NCBI GenBank assembly: GCA_018829865.1
Contig: JAHJTR010000039.1
Coordinates: 1-7,287 of the forward strand
DNA length: 7,287 nt
Direction: 5' to 3'
From: Patescibacteria group bacterium
Lineage (GTDB): Bacteria > Patescibacteriota > Gracilibacteria > UBA1369 > JAHJTR01
The notes under the pieces are model-generated. The model was given only the letters and a program-made list of their open reading frames with translations, searched no databases and had not been told where the DNA came from. Below are positions 1 through 6,700 of the stretch, piece after piece. A program made the position numbers and the translations under genes. Every line of letters begins with the position of its first letter. Within the stretch, counting starts at the first letter, position 1.

Positions 1-34
1 CCCCAAAAAATTTTATCTTTTCTTAATCTCCCTC

Positions 35-74
35 TGTTAAAGTTTTTTCAGTGTCTGTCCTTTAACAATTTTTC
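35..74 (+). terminator. AT-rich hairpin followed by a T-run, possible terminator of an upstream gene
   Basis: TGTTAAAG (35-42) is perfectly complementary to CTTTAACA (60-67). This gives an 8-bp stem with a 17-nt loop, followed at once by ATTTTTC. The stem is weak in GC and the loop is long, so termination is uncertain. It lies just before the lipoprotein gene and could end a + strand gene left of the window. The loop contains AGTGTCTGTC, one half of the inverted repeat that flanks the next gene. Confidence 0.35.
50..59 (+). repeat. Left half of a 10-bp inverted repeat flanking the lipoprotein gene
   Basis: AGTGTCTGTC here is the exact reverse complement of GACAGACACT at 1009-1018. After one mismatched position the match continues inward for three more bases (TTT against AAA). 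The pair encloses the whole lipoprotein gene and nothing else. I see no target-site duplication outside the repeats, so it is not proof of an insertion. Confidence 0.6.
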
Positions 75-82
75 AATTCTTT

Positions 83-88
83 GGGAGA
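83..88 (+). promoter_or_regulatory. Ribosome binding site that fixes the lipoprotein gene start
   Basis: GGGAGA ends 7 nt before the ATG at 96. An in-frame TTG at 81 would place this site inside the coding region, so the ATG at 96 is the better start. It also puts the signal peptide at the very N-terminus. Confidence 0.65.
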
Positions 89-95
89 AAGATCC

Positions 96-974
96 ATGCA
101 AAAATTTGCAATTACTCTCACCCTTCTGATTTCATTGATTTTACAAAGTGGTTGCCAAACCAGTCCACCACCTTTCCCGGGATCGCAGGTATTAGGTCAA
201 AGTATGACTTACCTAAGGGCCTCCGACCTTCCATGGAGTATTGCCGGCAATCCTCGGGAGCAAAGCAGTAAGCCTAATAACTTCTTCGCGCCGGTTTTCA
301 GTCTGGTAGCCACCTCAAACAAGGTCATCAGTGGCGGCGAGCTCAAATTTCAAATTCATTCTTCGTCGGATAATGATGGAGATCAAATCACTTTTTGGTG
401 GAAGAGCAGCTCCGGTAAATTTACCTATTGGAATTCATCAGCCAGTTCAGTTAGATGGCAGGCTCCTGTCGTCACAAGTGAGACAATTGTCCCCATTTAC
501 ATCAATGCGAGTGATGGACGTGGCAAGGTTGAAACCCAAGTGTTCAAGATCAGCGTGCTCAAAAATGCTAACGCGGATGATATCATAACCACTAATGTAG
601 TTTACACTCCGATTGTGGCACCGGCTGCAGGCAATCCGCCGGTTTATTACCCCAATGAAGATGTTCGCATCGGCTGGAATACTGTAAACAGTTCACAAAA
701 AACTGCCAGCGGTATTATGACCTGCCTGTGGATCACAGCAAATGAGCAAGTACCACTCACAGCCACATCTGAAAAAATCAATGTTGGTAATCTAGCTCCA
801 AACGAAACCAAACAGCGCTGGACAAACTTCTACATTCCTAAAACAACAGTCCCCGGTTACTACTACATTGCCCTCAAAAACGACTGCGACAATGTTGTAG
901 CGGAAGCTAACGAAACCAACAATGAGGCCTTTTTATACATCTGGGTACGCCCCAAAGGTTCACCCAGGCGTTAA
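96..974 (+). CDS. Secreted probable lipoprotein with Ig-like and CARDB-type domains
   Basis: This encodes a 292-residue exported protein that probably acts at the cell surface. Residues 1-19 form a signal peptide: a lysine at position 3, a hydrophobic core (about residues 4-16) and then LQSGC ending at Cys20, a likely lipidation site. The lipobox is imperfect, with Gln at -3 where Leu/Val/Ile is usual, so cleavage by signal peptidase II is probable but not certain. A Ser/Pro-rich stretch follows. Residues about 68-155 look like a PKD/Ig-like beta domain (DNDGDQITFWW, then INASDGRGKVET). Residues about 165-287 resemble a CARDB adhesion-type domain, with the typical ending DNVVAEANETNNE. Cys210 and Cys264 could form a disulfide. 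No enzyme motif is visible, so an adhesive or structural role is inferred. The start at 96 is supported by the ribosome binding site. The gene stands alone and converges with the helicase gene. A 10-bp inverted repeat brackets it. Confidence 0.8.
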   Translation: MQKFAITLTLLISLILQSGCQTSPPPFPGSQVLGQSMTYLRASDLPWSIAGNPREQSSKPNNFFAPVFSLVATSNKVISGGELKFQIHSSSDNDGDQITFWWKSSSGKFTYWNSSASSVRWQAPVVTSETIVPIYINASDGRGKVETQVFKISVLKNANADDIITTNVVYTPIVAPAAGNPPVYYPNEDVRIGWNTVNSSQKTASGIMTCLWITANEQVPLTATSEKINVGNLAPNETKQRWTNFYIPKTTVPGYYYIALKNDCDNVVAEANETNNEAFLYIWVRPKGSPRR

Positions 975-1008
975 AATCGGTACGAATCAATCCCCGAATT
1001 TTTAAAAC

Positions 1009-1018
1009 GACAGACACT
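1009..1018 (-). repeat. Right half of the 10-bp inverted repeat flanking the lipoprotein gene
   Basis: GACAGACACT is the exact reverse complement of the copy at 50-59 and lies 34 bp past the stop codon. It also overlaps a small local hairpin, AGACA-CTAAA-TGTCT (1012-1026). Such short hairpins next to inverted copies are reminiscent of REP-type elements, but no transposase is present in the window. Confidence 0.6.
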
Positions 1019-1072
1019 AAATGTCTTCTTCCGGATGCAAGCCGCATACCTAAAGAAGCAATTCCCCGAGAA

Positions 1073-1108
1073 AAGAGGAGGTGATACTCATAAATATCGC
1101 CTCCTCTT
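1073..1108. terminator. Strong hairpin between convergent genes, probable bidirectional terminator
   Basis: AAGAGGAGGTGATA (1073-1086) pairs with TATCGCCTCCTCTT (1095-1108). This is a 14-bp stem with a single G-T wobble (1082/1099) and an 8-nt loop. On the - strand the stem runs into TTTTCTC, a modest U-tract that suits termination of the helicase transcript. On the + strand no T-run follows. Its place between two converging stop codons (974 and 1146) supports a terminator role, at least for the helicase. The 171-bp gap holds nothing else I can support except the right inverted repeat. Confidence 0.6.
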
Positions 1109-1145
1109 CATCCACATCACCCGAAGCAACTGTTCCGGCTCCAAT

Positions 1146-3362
1146 TTAAACTTTTTCTAACGGCGCCACAGATATAGCTAATTTTTTCACCCCAACTCGC
1201 GGATCTTTGAAAGCAATAGTAATCACTCCACCCGTAACATTTAGCACAATTCCGGCTCCAAATTTTTTATGCTCAACATTATCGCCATCATGATATTCTT
1301 CTCCACTATTTCCGGCTTCAACCGCGATACCCACATCAGCAGTCTCATCCTCCATAGGCACAGGCTTAATCGCCCCAATTCCGGATCTCTGCCTATCACC
1401 CGCAATTTCAAATCCGGTCTTCATAACAAGCTCCTCCGGCAAATCAGCCAAAAACTGCGATGGTGCATTACACCTACTATCGCCATAAAGCAAACGCCTC
1501 TTAGCACAGAGCAAAAATAATAGTTCCTTAGCTCTGGTCACTCCCACATACATCAATCTTCTCTCTTCCTCCAATTCCGCCGGCTCAAGCATACTCCTTG
1601 AGTGAGGGAAAACCCCTTCCTCAAGACCGCAAATAAACACATAAGGGTATTCAAGCCCTTTAGCCGCATGCAAAGTCATCATCGTAATAGCACTCTCGCC
1701 ATCATTCAGTTGATCAATATCGGCAATAAGCGCAACTTCTTCCAAAAAAGTCGCAAGCGAAATACCCGGTTCCAGTTTGTCATACTTACTGGCAACAGAG
1801 ATAAGTTCCTGCACATTCTCAAATCGCACTTCACCTTCAGGCGAACCATCAAGCAGAAATTTTTTATATTTGGCAGTAATCAAAATATGTTTAATAACTC
1901 CGGCAGCGGCAAATTCTTTATTAGCACCCCTAAGTTCATTAATCAATTTAGCAAATTTCAGCAAATCATCCTTTTTAGCCGGACTCAGATCACTAATCTC
2001 CTCAGCCCTACAAATAGCTTCCATCAAAGTAATTCCCAGTAATTTAGCAAATTCTTGCACCACCTGTATCGTCCGATTCCCAATTTTCCTTGCCGGCACA
2101 TTCAAAATCCGCAGCAATCTCACACTATCTGCCGGATTATGAATCACCCTCAAATACGCCAGCACGTCTTTAATCTCCTTCCTCTCATAAAACCGCACCC
2201 CGCCAACAATCTTATAAGGGATCCCATACCTCATAAAAACTTCTTCAAGCACACGAGATTGAGCATTAGTTCTATACAGAACCACAAAATCTTTATAAGT
2301 CACCTCATTTAATCCGGCCATACTGATTCTCTCAATCTCCCGAGCGATAGTTTCACCTTCATGCCGCTCATCTTCCGCCCTAATAACTTGGATTAAGTCA
2401 CCTTTATTGTTCTCTGTCCACAGTTTTTTCTCAGTCCGATTTTTATTCTTCTTAATAACATTATCAGCAGCATCCAAAATCGTTTGCGTAGACCGATAAT
2501 TTTGCTCAAGCTTCACAATTTTAGCTTCCGGATAATCCTTATGAAAATCCAAAATATTCTGAATATCAGCGCCCCGCCAACTATAAATCGACTGCCAATC
2601 ATCTCCAACAACACAAATATTCCGATATTTCTCAGCCAGCATAGTCACAAGTTTATACTGCGCATGATTCGTATCTTGATACTCATCCACATTAATATAC
2701 TTAAACTGCTCCTGATATTTTAGCAAAACAGCATCCTCCTTTATAAAAAGCTCAACCGTCTTCATCAAAATATCATCAAAATCCAGCGCATTCGCTTTAT
2801 CCAATTCCTTCTGATAAACCTCATAAACAATTGCCGTCTGGTCGGTAAAAATATTATTGGCAAACTTCCTATATTCCAAAAAATCCATCAACTGATTTTT
2901 CGCCCCAGAAATATGAGACAAAACCGCCCGCGGATTAAATTTACGATCATCAATCTGCAAATCCTTCATAATCATCTTCACCAAAGCCAACTGATCAGCC
3001 CCGTCATAAATCACAAAAGCATTTTCCTTCCCCATCAAATGAATATTCTTCCGCAAAATCCTCACACAAATCGAATGAAAAGTCCCCATAGTCGGCATAT
3101 CCGGCGACTGAAAATGCGACGGATCAATCGTAACACCCAAAAGCTCAGCAACCCGAAGTTTCATCTCACTAGCCGCCTTATTAGTAAAAGTAACCGCCAA
3201 AATATTCCAAGGATTCACCCCTTTCTCTTTAATCAAATAAGCGATTCTATGTGTAAGTGCCCGCGTTTTCCCGCTACCCGCGCCGGCAATTACTAAAACC
3301 GGTCCTTCAGTGTTGGTGACAGCGCCTTGCTGCATTTGGTTTAGAGCGATCAGTAATTCCAT
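1146..3362 (-). CDS. pcrA: ATP-dependent DNA helicase PcrA/UvrD (superfamily 1A)
   Basis: This 738-residue protein is a cytoplasmic 3'-5' DNA helicase of the UvrD/PcrA/Rep family, which acts in nucleotide excision repair, replication restart and removal of protein roadblocks. All core motifs are visible in order: Q motif LNQMQQGAV (7-15), Walker A AGAGSGKT (26-33), Ia VTFTNKAASEM (57-67), TMGTFHS (91-97), Walker B DEYQD (226-230), motif III GDDWQSIYSWRGAD (253-266), motif IV LEQNYRST (285-292), motif V TLHAAKGLEYPYVF (563-576) and motif VI EEERRLMYVGVTRAKELL (598-615). Residues about 686-738 look like the C-terminal Tudor-like domain that in PcrA binds RNA polymerase (HKKFGAGIVLNV). Length is normal for PcrA. 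The ATG at 3362 places the Q motif at the usual distance, although no clear Shine-Dalgarno sequence precedes it. Motif III has Asp-Trp where Bacillus PcrA has Ala-Asp. UvrD is the main alternative name; the C-terminal domain favours PcrA. Confidence 0.95.
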   Translation of the reverse strand: MELLIALNQMQQGAVTNTEGPVLVIAGAGSGKTRALTHRIAYLIKEKGVNPWNILAVTFTNKAASEMKLRVAELLGVTIDPSHFQSPDMPTMGTFHSICVRILRKNIHLMGKENAFVIYDGADQLALVKMIMKDLQIDDRKFNPRAVLSHISGAKNQLMDFLEYRKFANNIFTDQTAIVYEVYQKELDKANALDFDDILMKTVELFIKEDAVLLKYQEQFKYINVDEYQDTNHAQYKLVTMLAEKYRNICVVGDDWQSIYSWRGADIQNILDFHKDYPEAKIVKLEQNYRSTQTILDAADNVIKKNKNRTEKKLWTENNKGDLIQVIRAEDERHEGETIAREIERISMAGLNEVTYKDFVVLYRTNAQSRVLEEVFMRYGIPYKIVGGVRFYERKEIKDVLAYLRVIHNPADSVRLLRILNVPARKIGNRTIQVVQEFAKLLGITLMEAICRAEEISDLSPAKKDDLLKFAKLINELRGANKEFAAAGVIKHILITAKYKKFLLDGSPEGEVRFENVQELISVASKYDKLEPGISLATFLEEVALIADIDQLNDGESAITMMTLHAAKGLEYPYVFICGLEEGVFPHSRSMLEPAELEEERRLMYVGVTRAKELLFLLCAKRRLLYGDSRCNAPSQFLADLPEELVMKTGFEIAGDRQRSGIGAIKPVPMEDETADVGIAVEAGNSGEEYHDGDNVEHKKFGAGIVLNVTGGVITIAFKDPRVGVKKLAISVAPLEKV

Positions 3363-3392
3363 CTAATGAATCAAAATAATTAATTGACCTAC

Positions 3393-3421
3393 AATATAAA
3401 GGCTATACATTCCAATTGAAA
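3393..3421 (-). promoter_or_regulatory. Weak candidate promoter for the helicase gene
   Basis: Reading the - strand, TTTCAA (3416-3421) and TATATT (3393-3398) are separated by 17 bp. The -10 matches the consensus at five of six positions but the -35 at only three. It would give a leader of about 24 nt. The 89-bp gap is very AT-rich, so a chance match is possible, and read-through from the upstream large gene is an alternative. No convincing terminator lies in this gap. Confidence 0.25.
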
Positions 3422-3451
3422 GCACAAAAAAATAAATTATTGATCTACCAA

Positions 3452-6400
3452 TTAGTCGCCAATTTCAGTATTGGTATCTTTTCCATTTCCATTAACGAGA
3501 TCCCTAACTAAATTCTCCTCACGAATTCTCTTTATATTATCTTCAAAAATTTTATTTAAATCCAAGTCAGGGTAATCCTCGGGAGGAAATAACAAACGAA
3601 GAATAGGACTTAATTTAAATATTTTTTTCATATCATGCTCTTTTTTCCCAACACCTACCATCTTATTAAAGTTAACAATCCCTTCAGGAGTAAATACCCT
3701 TACCGTAAATGTTCTTCCTTTTATTTTCAGAGTCCAAAGATGAAATCCCATTATTTTGTTTTTATCAACATTTTTCACCTTAACCGAATCAAAACCAAAT
3801 TTTTTCCTCAAAAATTGTCTCAACACTATAATGTCGTCCTCGCTCATACATACGATTCTAAGTCCTGTCCCTCCCAAAGAAGCTTTTTCAAAGTTTCTGT
3901 CATTATTTCTGAACATTGCCTCCGCTATTTCCATTTCATTTCTAATTCGGGGTGTAACTTGAACATGCATAGGATGTTTTTCATCTTTCAAATCATTAAT
4001 CATTATTCCTCTGGTATAAAAGTTATATTGATATTTAAAGGGTTTCCCATCTTCGGTTTGTATTTCATTAGGATTTGGGGAGGGTCTATCAATATGAGCT
4101 ACTAATTCTGATTCACTACATTGACCGCTTTCGGGATTAAGGTTGTAGAAAAATGTATGATCGTAAGAACTTGTCCCTATTTTACTCTCTTTATCAACGA
4201 GTACCTTATTCCAGACATCTCTGAAAAAGAATTCCATATCTTCCAAATTTTCAGTAAGTCTTTTATCAATATCTATAAAAAGGAGAGTCATTAGCACCAT
4301 TTTTCTCCTGGCAGCTTTTCTTACACTATCAGCATATCTTTCATCACATATTACAGCGAATAAATCACCAGGAGTATGTAAATGTTCAATCTCACTTGTT
4401 TGTAAAGAGCCAATTGACCCTAAATAATCTTCACTAATTGACAATAAGAATTGATTAACGGCAAAACTTGATCTTCTGAATATTGAAAGCCTTTCCTCTG
4501 TAAGTTTTTCAAAAGAATCTTTAATAATCCGTATTTCCTTGGTAAATTCCAATCGCTCTCTTTTCATTAATTTAAATTCTTTACACAATGTTTCATTATA
4601 TGAGCTAATGTTATTTCCCTTAAGCTTTTCTTGAATATTTTTCAACCAATTTTCTCTGTCTTCTAATAATTTCAGGTTGAATTCAATTCTTGCTTTCCTT
4701 TTCTCTAAAATACCCCTCCTAGCATTGATATTCGGATCATTAAGAAAATAAGGGCTATCATTGATCACATCAACTATCGTTTTTTTCTTTTTTGAATCTT
4801 TTATCACCTCACATAAATCTCTCAGCCTGGTAACAGTAAAAGGCAATTTTTTTAATATTGTCCTAATAGCTTCTCTTTCAAGATCGATATGTTCAGATAT
4901 TTTCTTGTTATTATCATATTCTTTATTTACGTCGCGGTTACTTTTATCTGCACGCCACAGAAGCAAGTGTAAAAATTGATCTATGTCATCTATGTTAAAA
5001 AGATCACCAGTATTATTATCACGCTCAGGCAAGATTGATGTAGAGCTTTCAATTGTATTTCGGGTTCGATTACCATTTTGAATTGTTTTCTTGAGTTTTT
5101 TATATAATTTATCATAGTCCAATTCAGGATATTTTTTCCTATTATAGAGCATTGGCAATATAGAGCTCCCTAAATAGGTCCTTCTCAGTTCATATTCCTG
5201 CCAACTAACTTCCTTCTTGCAAGTATAATCAACCAAACCATGCGTCGTAAAGCATTGGATTTCATAATTATGACCTTCATAGTTCAAAGAATATTTGCTA
5301 TAGCCTTCGATTCCAACATAATCCGGGTCACTATCTCTTTCATCATTAATTCCAAATTGCGCATGTATATATTGTCGAAATTTTTCCAGATGTTCAGGTT
5401 GCATAAATACAAACCTGATCCCATTCTCGTCATCTCGATTCACCTCGGCCGGTTCCCCCTGTCGTATTTCTTTTGATGCCCTGCTGTTTAGAGATTTACT
5501 GCGCGTAGAAATCTCAACCGGAATAATTTCCTCGGCATCTGTTCCCTTATTAAGTACAATATCTCGCGTATTAAATCTTATCATGTGACTATAATTGTTC
5601 CTGTATTTTTCTAAATTTTTAGGTTCAATTTTATCCCTAATTGCCACAGTTTGTGCCTTTCCTTCACATTCATTGTTTTTTCCAAGATTATAAAAGAAGA
5701 GATTGCCTCCATTCATTTCTCCCATTTTAATATTCTCAGGTTGCAGATATTTCATCCAAAGATCTTCAAAAAATTTCTGCATACTATTGCCATCATTCTC
5801 CCTCGCCAACATTGCAGGAATGAAAACTAGTCGCATTAGCACAAATTTTCGCTTTGCCTCATATCTCACAACATCATGATATCTCGTATCTCCCATTATT
5901 TTAAATAAACCGCCGAAGTCGTGAGTGTGCGTTACCTCCTCTCGTTGTAGAGCAAATTCTTTGTCGAGAAATTTGACGCTTATTTCTTTTTCAATATACT
6001 CATTTACCGCTACACTGGCCCTTCTGAACAATTCCATTCTTTCCTGGTAATTGTAGTCAGCTTCCAAATCTATTTCTTGCCCTTCATCCTCCAGACTTTT
6101 TTGTACAGCTTTTATATATATTTTTTCATTATCAGTTTGTTTTCTGAAATCCGAAGTTAATCGCTCCTTTTGAACTGTTTCTAATAAGCCCGCAAGATTT
6201 TTAATTCTTTCTTCAAGTCTTGATTCTCTCATTTTTAATATTTCATCTCGCTTTGCCAGAGCTTCTTTTTTCCCCAGAATTCTATGATCACTCACAACAA
6301 ATGGACTATCATTAATAGCAGTTTCTAGGTTGTCTTCCATCTTCGACGGATTCTGCTCTCCAAAAAGTCTATTCATTTCTTCAATATCCCGTATGTAAGC

Positions 6401-6634
6401 AGGTATTTGTTTGAGTTCCTCAATACCACAGGCTTCCGAGATAATTCTTCTTATAGCATCCCCAGTATCCACACAATAACTTTTTATTAGTTGATTATCA
6501 CCGCATTTTTCGAGAAATTCTGAATTGGGAGTATTAGTGTCCCATAATACTAGCTCACTAAAATACCATAGATTACATAGTTTTTTCATTTCCTTCCAGT
6601 AGTCGCTGTTTTCAGTATTTCTTTTCTCTTGCAT
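3452..6634 (-). CDS. Large tandem-duplicated protein with a RelA/SpoT-like motif series; family not recognised
   Basis: This 1060-residue protein has no signal peptide or membrane segment and is probably cytoplasmic. I do not recognise the family as a whole. It consists of two diverged copies of one unit (about residues 55-517 and 583-1038) joined by a polar linker. Each copy has, in order: a helical start, INDSP (107-111; 624-628), a charged probably coiled-coil stretch, FRR[AS]S-x-AVN, H-x-H followed by G-x-LF (236-244; 751-759), D-x-RY-x-D-x-VR (249-257; 764-772), RK-x-VLM, FFYNL, and a C-terminal alpha/beta region. In copy 1 that region shows R378, K380, S384, K388, D402-x-x-G-x-R407, GY445 and E458-IQ. 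The order and spacing closely fit RelA/SpoT (p)ppGpp synthetase domains. Copy 2 lacks most of these side chains. A nucleotidyltransferase-like role is inferred only. No HD hydrolase motif (HD...ED) is visible. The ATG at 6634 has no Shine-Dalgarno sequence, but a good promoter lies just upstream. In the lines I counted, GC was near 30-33%, against 32-42% in the helicase gene, so transfer is possible but unproven. Confidence 0.85.
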   Translation of the reverse strand: MQEKRNTENSDYWKEMKKLCNLWYFSELVLWDTNTPNSEFLEKCGDNQLIKSYCVDTGDAIRRIISEACGIEELKQIPAYIRDIEEMNRLFGEQNPSKMEDNLETAINDSPFVVSDHRILGKKEALAKRDEILKMRESRLEERIKNLAGLLETVQKERLTSDFRKQTDNEKIYIKAVQKSLEDEGQEIDLEADYNYQERMELFRRASVAVNEYIEKEISVKFLDKEFALQREEVTHTHDFGGLFKIMGDTRYHDVVRYEAKRKFVLMRLVFIPAMLARENDGNSMQKFFEDLWMKYLQPENIKMGEMNGGNLFFYNLGKNNECEGKAQTVAIRDKIEPKNLEKYRNNYSHMIRFNTRDIVLNKGTDAEEIIPVEISTRSKSLNSRASKEIRQGEPAEVNRDDENGIRFVFMQPEHLEKFRQYIHAQFGINDERDSDPDYVGIEGYSKYSLNYEGHNYEIQCFTTHGLVDYTCKKEVSWQEYELRRTYLGSSILPMLYNRKKYPELDYDKLYKKLKKTIQNGNRTRNTIESSTSILPERDNNTGDLFNIDDIDQFLHLLLWRADKSNRDVNKEYDNNKKISEHIDLEREAIRTILKKLPFTVTRLRDLCEVIKDSKKKKTIVDVINDSPYFLNDPNINARRGILEKRKARIEFNLKLLEDRENWLKNIQEKLKGNNISSYNETLCKEFKLMKRERLEFTKEIRIIKDSFEKLTEERLSIFRRSSFAVNQFLLSISEDYLGSIGSLQTSEIEHLHTPGDLFAVICDERYADSVRKAARRKMVLMTLLFIDIDKRLTENLEDMEFFFRDVWNKVLVDKESKIGTSSYDHTFFYNLNPESGQCSESELVAHIDRPSPNPNEIQTEDGKPFKYQYNFYTRGIMINDLKDEKHPMHVQVTPRIRNEMEIAEAMFRNNDRNFEKASLGGTGLRIVCMSEDDIIVLRQFLRKKFGFDSVKVKNVDKNKIMGFHLWTLKIKGRTFTVRVFTPEGIVNFNKMVGVGKKEHDMKKIFKLSPILRLLFPPEDYPDLDLNKIFEDNIKRIREENLVRDLVNGNGKDTNTEIGD
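3521..4888 (-). other. Copy 2 of the internal duplication (residues about 583-1038), degenerate at RelA/SpoT-like positions
   Basis: This copy keeps the framework of copy 1 but not its candidate catalytic side chains. R378 is kept as R896. K380 becomes R898, S384 becomes E902, K388 becomes A906, D402 becomes G921, Y445 becomes F964 and E458 becomes T977. The distances from G405 to Y445 (40 residues) and from Y445 to E458 (13) are exactly preserved as G924 to F964 and F964 to T977. It is probably a non-catalytic or regulatory copy. Confidence 0.65.
5084..6472 (-). other. Copy 1 of the internal duplication (residues about 55-517), with the RelA/SpoT-like motif series
   Basis: The last part of this copy (residues about 370-480) resembles a RelA/SpoT synthetase domain. 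It has a beta strand leading into a basic R-S-K-S loop, then a helix with S384 and K388, then D402-E-N-G-I-R followed by a hydrophobic strand, then GY445 and the strand YEIQCFT. In known enzymes the last motif is EIQIRT, so the arginine is replaced by Phe462 here. The preceding module with H236 and H238 has no counterpart that I know in RelA or SpoT. Confidence 0.55.
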
Positions 6635-6653
6635 TCAAATAAAATTAATGGCA

Positions 6654-6666
6654 CTTTATTATAAAG
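6654..6666. promoter_or_regulatory. Perfect 13-bp palindrome over the -10 box, possible operator
   Basis: CTTTAT-T-ATAAAG is a perfect palindrome with a one-base centre. It covers the -10 box of the large gene's promoter (6658-6663). A repressor bound here would block that promoter and perhaps the divergent queG promoter. Its AT-only core makes chance plausible. Confidence 0.3.
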
Positions 6667-6685
6667 CATTTTTAAAATATGTAAA
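6658..6685 (-). promoter_or_regulatory. Sigma-70-type promoter of the large duplicated gene
   Basis: On the - strand, TTTACA (6680-6685) and a perfect TATAAT (6658-6663) are 16 bp apart. The -35 differs from TTGACA at one base. The expected transcription start near 6651 leaves a leader of only about 16 nt before the ATG at 6634, which fits the missing Shine-Dalgarno sequence. For the + strand gene the same region offers only a weak pair, TTCAAA (6634-6639) and TATTAT (6657-6662), 17 bp apart. Confidence 0.6.
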
Positions 6686-6700
6686 GATAAAAATACACTC

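Noticed and set aside
81..95. TTG at 81 as an upstream start for the lipoprotein
   Set aside because: The Shine-Dalgarno sequence at 83-88 would be inside the gene, and the signal peptide would gain charged residues. The ATG at 96 is better on both counts.
331..588. 85-codon frame on the + strand inside the lipoprotein gene
   Set aside because: It is an out-of-frame shadow of a gene with signal peptide and domain matches.
1054..1095. 13-codon frame on the - strand starting with ATG near 1094, with AGGAGG 8 nt upstream
   Set aside because: The ribosome site and start fall within the hairpin that separates convergent genes. The peptide is too short to assess, so I treat it as a by-product of the terminator.
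1133..1261. Direct 12-bp repeat TTCCGGCTCCAA at 1133-1144 and 1250-1261
   Set aside because: One copy encodes part of the helicase C-terminal domain and the other is just past the stop. Two short copies without further structure are likely chance.
1269..3296. Several open frames of 79-146 codons on the + strand opposite the helicase gene
   Set aside because: They are antisense to a gene with every helicase motif, have no recognisable domains, and show the His/Ile/Asn/Pro-rich composition typical of reverse frames.
3429..3452. Possible terminator after the large gene (ATTG/CAAT stem then T-rich run on the - strand)
   Set aside because: The stem is only four base pairs and AT-rich, too weak to call.
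3635..5476. Open frames of 68-156 codons on the + strand opposite the large duplicated gene
   Set aside because: They are antisense to a long frame whose internal duplication proves it is coding. Their translations are rich in Phe/Ser/Ile with no motif.
5675..6043. HD-type hydrolase domain suggested by H236-T-H238-D239
   Set aside because: The required spaced histidine, HD and later aspartate pattern of RelA/SpoT hydrolases is not seen, and copy 2 has T754 where copy 1 has D239.
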